A DNA stretch of 64,000 bases from Amanita rubescens (Eukaryota; Basidiomycota; Agaricomycetes; Agaricales; Amanitaceae). The position numbers and the translations under genes were made by a program. Below, in pieces: positions 61,193-64,000 of the stretch. Under the pieces are notes generated by a model that saw only the letters and a list, made by a program, of their open reading frames with translations, did no database searches and was not told the origin of the DNA. Numbering within the stretch: the stretch's first letter is position 1; each line of letters begins with the position of its first letter. The stretch lies in contig WION01000129.1 in the NCBI GenBank assembly GCA_015039365.1, positions 62,001 through 126,000 of the forward strand, written 5' to 3'.

Positions 61193-61251
61193 GCTATCCA
61201 TGTTCACACAAGCCAAACATTTAAATGTTTATAATTAGCTACTACTAACTC

Positions 61252-62658
61252 TCAAGAAATGCCAGAAACTTGAGGTGGGTTCAAGAAGACCCATCCAAAT
61301 GCTTTCACTTCTTCTCCCTTAGTCCCGAAATACAGCTCCGTCTCATAAAACCAATGGACATTCCCAGAGATGTAGTCCCGCAGAATATGGATGTATGCAT
61401 CAAGGCTTCTGACTAGCTTTGACAGGCCCACGCTCGGTTGTAACAGGGAAAGGGATTTGATTAATGGCGTCTTGTCTTGGTCACTGTTATTTGCCCGAAT
61501 CACGATCGACTTGATGGAAGTCACTATCCATGAATACGTTGAATTCTCCATGCTAGGTCGGGGCCTGCAAGAATGAGCGAGAGATTGAAGGCAGTTGTCC
61601 AAGTCCAAAAAGGAACGGATTTTGTTTTTGAGGATATTTACAACGGCGTTGATGGCCCCTTGCGACGAAAGGTTTCTGGAAAGCATACAGACCATGACGG
61701 TGTTGTGAGGGAGGTGGTCGGGAGGCGGTCGGATACGTGTAGAATGGAATTGGCTGTAAGACACGATGTCCTAAGGAGAACCATTTTCATCAGCTCATGT
61801 TTGGTAAGCAAGTTATTATATGTACCAGAGATAAGGCGACAATTTCCGCCGCGAGGTCTCGTAGAGTGTCTAGAGCGTGGACAAGTATGGTCCGAGCTGC
61901 GCAGAGGTCCGGTGAATGGCTGTCTATGTCCGTGTCTTCAAGAGGCCTGTGTCCCAGTGCAACCTCGATAAGGTCAAAAATCATGTCTGCACCGCTCATA
62001 TCTCTCCTTAGCGACACGTAAGATTCGAGGACGTTTGGGTCGTCGTTTCCGAGGAACGGAGTTGGTGGTGGTTTCAGGGAATCAAGTTGGGCGCGTTGGT
62101 AGGTGAGAGATGAGCGAGAGAAACGAGCGTGCCATGTCGGAGAGGCACGAGAGCAGAAGAGAGTCAATTCTGGAGTCAGGCTAGATACTTCGCATTAAAG
62201 CGTGTTATCAGAAGACGTATTGCACACCCTTTAAACAGCTCGTGCTCGTTCAGAATTTCGATCCCCCTGTTGGTACTTTCCTGAGGCACGTTGCACTCCA
62301 CCGCGCCTGTCTGGCTCGGCCACCATCCAGATTGTGCAAAGTTTCTGGCAAGCACCAACCTTTGGTGCGCAAACGTCAAGACGGTCCTAAAGTCAGTTAG
62401 GAATCGTAGTTGCGTCGGATCGCATGTTGGAAAGCATAGTCCGCAGAGGAGCCCAATTTTCGCAGTGGGGACGATAGCACGTTCGCTGTTGGACAGTGTG
62501 ATGTCAGGTTCCGAGCCTGAGATGGGTTTGGGTTTCAAGAAGCGGGCTTCCGATGTAAGAGTGACGGAGCGACAGGCTTTGTTGGCGCGCAGTTCAAAAG
62601 CGCGGGTAAGAGTGGGAAGATCAGGTAACTGAATGCTTGTGGAAGAGGGCGAGGCCAT
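61252..62658 (-). pseudogene. Terpene synthase of the fungal sesquiterpene type, active-site motifs degenerate
   Basis: Multi-exon minus-strand gene from ATG 62658 to a stop at 61252. Family landmarks: IQLPDLPTLTRAFELRANK; LLCGLCFPTCDPTQLRFLTDF; YVSLRRDMSGADMIFDLIEVALG (the RRD-SG region); NVHWFYETELYFGTKGEEVK near the end. These match basidiomycete class I sesquiterpene synthases, which cyclise farnesyl diphosphate using Mg bound by an Asp-rich motif and an NSE motif. Here the Asp-rich position reads FAHQR with no paired Asp. The NSE position reads LDIVSYSQF, with Asn and Glu replaced. Introns are inferred (for example GTGTGC...TATCTAG near 62215-62170). Either a dying gene or a protein with another role. 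Confidence 0.7.
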
Positions 62659-62842
62659 GGCAGGTTAAACGTTAACCGCTGATCTCAATGCTCACTAGCA
62701 CTGACGAGCTACCAGAGTCAGAGTTGCCTTCGCGGTTGTAAATGGCAGCGTACATTATGTAATGTGACTAACGTGACTACGTTCTGCTCCGATGATGCGC
62801 TCATGATCAAACGTTGACTCGGAAAAGAAAGGGCCAAAGCTG
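62659..62842. other. Upstream region of the terpene synthase
   Basis: Short intergenic stretch with no clear signal beyond A/T-rich segments. Confidence 0.4.
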
Positions 62843-63560
62843 GTTCATGTATGCTCAAATCAATTAGTCTGCATTCCCTCAAGCAGATAATTGAACAAGG
62901 AATACACATCAAGCCGTCCTTTCTAATACTCGGAAAAACTAAATGAAATCGAGGCAGTACATGAACTTTGAAGTTGGGTGGATCGGCGACTTCCCTCTAA
63001 TTGGCAAGCCCTTGAATAATGTTTGGCGTAGAGAACAACGGAATTCCCTTTTGAGGATCTTAGCAAGATAAACTCAAGCATGGAGGGCTAGGTGCTCACC
63101 GCTATAAAGATCTTGAAAGTTGTTGGGTGCGCTTTTACGTGCTCTTGGTCGATCCCGAAGGATCTTAAGCCCGGGGCCCACGGCAAGGGAAGCACGAGGA
63201 TAAGAGGTTACTAGCCTCTTATCCATCCCCGGGACGCACCTGATCTTGATGTTTGGGGGGCGAACGGGGCGAACGGGGCGGGCGACGGCGGCGGAAGCCT
63301 ACAAGAAAGAAAAAAAAGACAACGCAAACATCAGCTTGATTCATGGAAACGGAGAAAAAATGGAATCAAACGAATGCCTCTCTCAGCACCACCAGACCTT
63401 CCTCGCACCACCACTGTGCTTTGCCGCTACGACTCTTGCACTCAACCACGCGGCAAATTCTTCTTTCAACTCTTCAGAGACATCTTCATCTTCGACGACT
63501 CTCCTTTTGTGCATGATCGGCGGCGGATTTCTCAGAGCCGTAGGTCTTTTAGGAGTGCGG
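62843..63560 (-). repeat. Direct duplication, right copy
   Basis: Partner of 60606-61192, here joined to the full-length small gene. The hairpin GGATAAGAGG...CCTCTTATCC is kept (63198-63224) although its loop differs, and it is enclosed by CCCGGGG...CCCCGGG. Confidence 0.85.
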
Positions 63561-63760
63561 CGAACGAAAACGAAGGATCCATCCTCGCCGTCGGCAACGG
63601 CGATAGTCTTGACACGCCTGCGGATAGGAGTCTGAGCCTGGCCAGCCTTGTGGATTGTAACCATCTTTCGGTTTTCATCCTGAATGAGCACTGGCGACCC
63701 GGCGACCGACAAATCCTTCTCAAAGCGGACGCGGACTGGATCTACAGGAACGTCAGCCAT
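63383..63760 (-). CDS. Small protein of unknown function (~125 aa)
   Basis: I start it at the ATG 63760 (MADVPVDPVRVRFEKDL), which follows in-frame upstream ATGs at ~63832-63820 that would add ~24 residues. The protein has a possible beta-rich half (VAGSPVLIQDENRKMVTIHK), a basic RRRVK patch, then DEDVSEELKEEFAAWLSARV, a likely amphipathic helix, and ends GGARKVWWC. I recognise no family. A truncated copy is at 61019-61192. Confidence 0.6.
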   Translation of the reverse strand: MADVPVDPVRVRFEKDLSVAGSPVLIQDENRKMVTIHKAGQAQTPIRRRVKTIAVADGEDGSFVFVRRTPKRPTALRNPPPIMHKRRVVEDEDVSEELKEEFAAWLSARVVAAKHSGGARKVWWC

Positions 63761-63850
63761 ATGAACGGGGGAGGTATGATGCCGACGACCAGCGCCAGCG
63801 TTGAAAATGAGAGATGTGATAGCGTGCATGGTATGCATGGTATGTGGCAA

Positions 63851-64000
63851 TGTGTGTGTAGGTGAAGAAAGGCGGATGATGCTCTCTGGTGTATGTTATA
63901 TAGCGCATTTCAATGTCAGCCGATCGTAGCCCCTAACTTCTCGATGCGGGGATGACACAGCCTCCGAAATTAAATAAACATCGGCCACGAAAGCACAATT
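63851..64000. other. Right edge, no feature seen
   Basis: Probable upstream region of the small gene, with TATATAGCGC (~63896) about 70-130 bp from its possible starts. Confidence 0.35.

Overview
The window looks like a TE-rich chromosomal stretch from an agaricomycete-type basidiomycete; the species is not determined. Support comes from genes broken by many ~50-nt GT-AG introns, a CreA/Cre1-type repressor with two basidiomycete-style zinc fingers, a basidiomycete-type sesquiterpene synthase relative, Ty3 chromoviruses and a Tad-like LINE. I see no bacterial operons, CRISPR arrays, rRNA or tRNA genes.

Bases 1-42192 are one nest of LTR retrotransposons. Target-site duplications (TSDs) and broken reading frames let it be unpicked: Ty3 element G0 (+, 3' part, 38261-42192) was hit by copia A (+, 37019-38260), which was hit by copia B (-, segments 708-2008, 24572-25270 and 33420-37018). 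Copia B then received three insertions: copia E (+, only its 3' end, 1-707), chromovirus G1 (-, 2009-24566, TSD TTGAT) and chromovirus G2 (+, 25271-33414, TSD ATTAG). The 5' LTR of G1 received copia C (+, 8243-24502, TSD AACTT), and the ORF1 of C received copia D (+, 9807-17933, TSD AAGAG). That is six layers. The two innermost copias have LTRs that look identical and complete 1948-residue Gag-Pol frames, so they are young. The outer elements carry stop codons that are, wherever a comparison is possible, CGA to TGA changes at CpG. G0 also carries a 2.1-kb fold-back DNA element (38443-40548).

Bases 42560-53100 are a LINE on the minus strand with APE endonuclease, reverse transcriptase and RNase H, a poly(A) tail and a 13-bp TSD. 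Its ORF1 is split by a hAT-like non-autonomous element (48803-51910) that is itself split by a second one (49894-51895); removing both with one copy of the 8-bp TSD restores a single frame.

Bases 53223-64000 are host sequence: a many-intron DCAF5-like WD40 gene (-), the divergent carbon-repressor gene cre1 (+), a gene-poor stretch, and a degenerate terpene synthase (-) lying between two direct copies of a segment that carries a small unknown gene.

The less ordinary biology is in the retroelements. Both chromoviruses seem to self-prime reverse transcription (mRNA 5' end complementary to the primer-binding site). G1 has a canonical -1 frameshift heptamer. G2 has an extra ORF3 after pol. The copia family uses a half-tRNA(iMet)-type primer site and carries a methionine-free, tail-anchored ORF1 that opens at a splice-acceptor-like sequence and is joined to gag-pol by a TAA-N-ATG.
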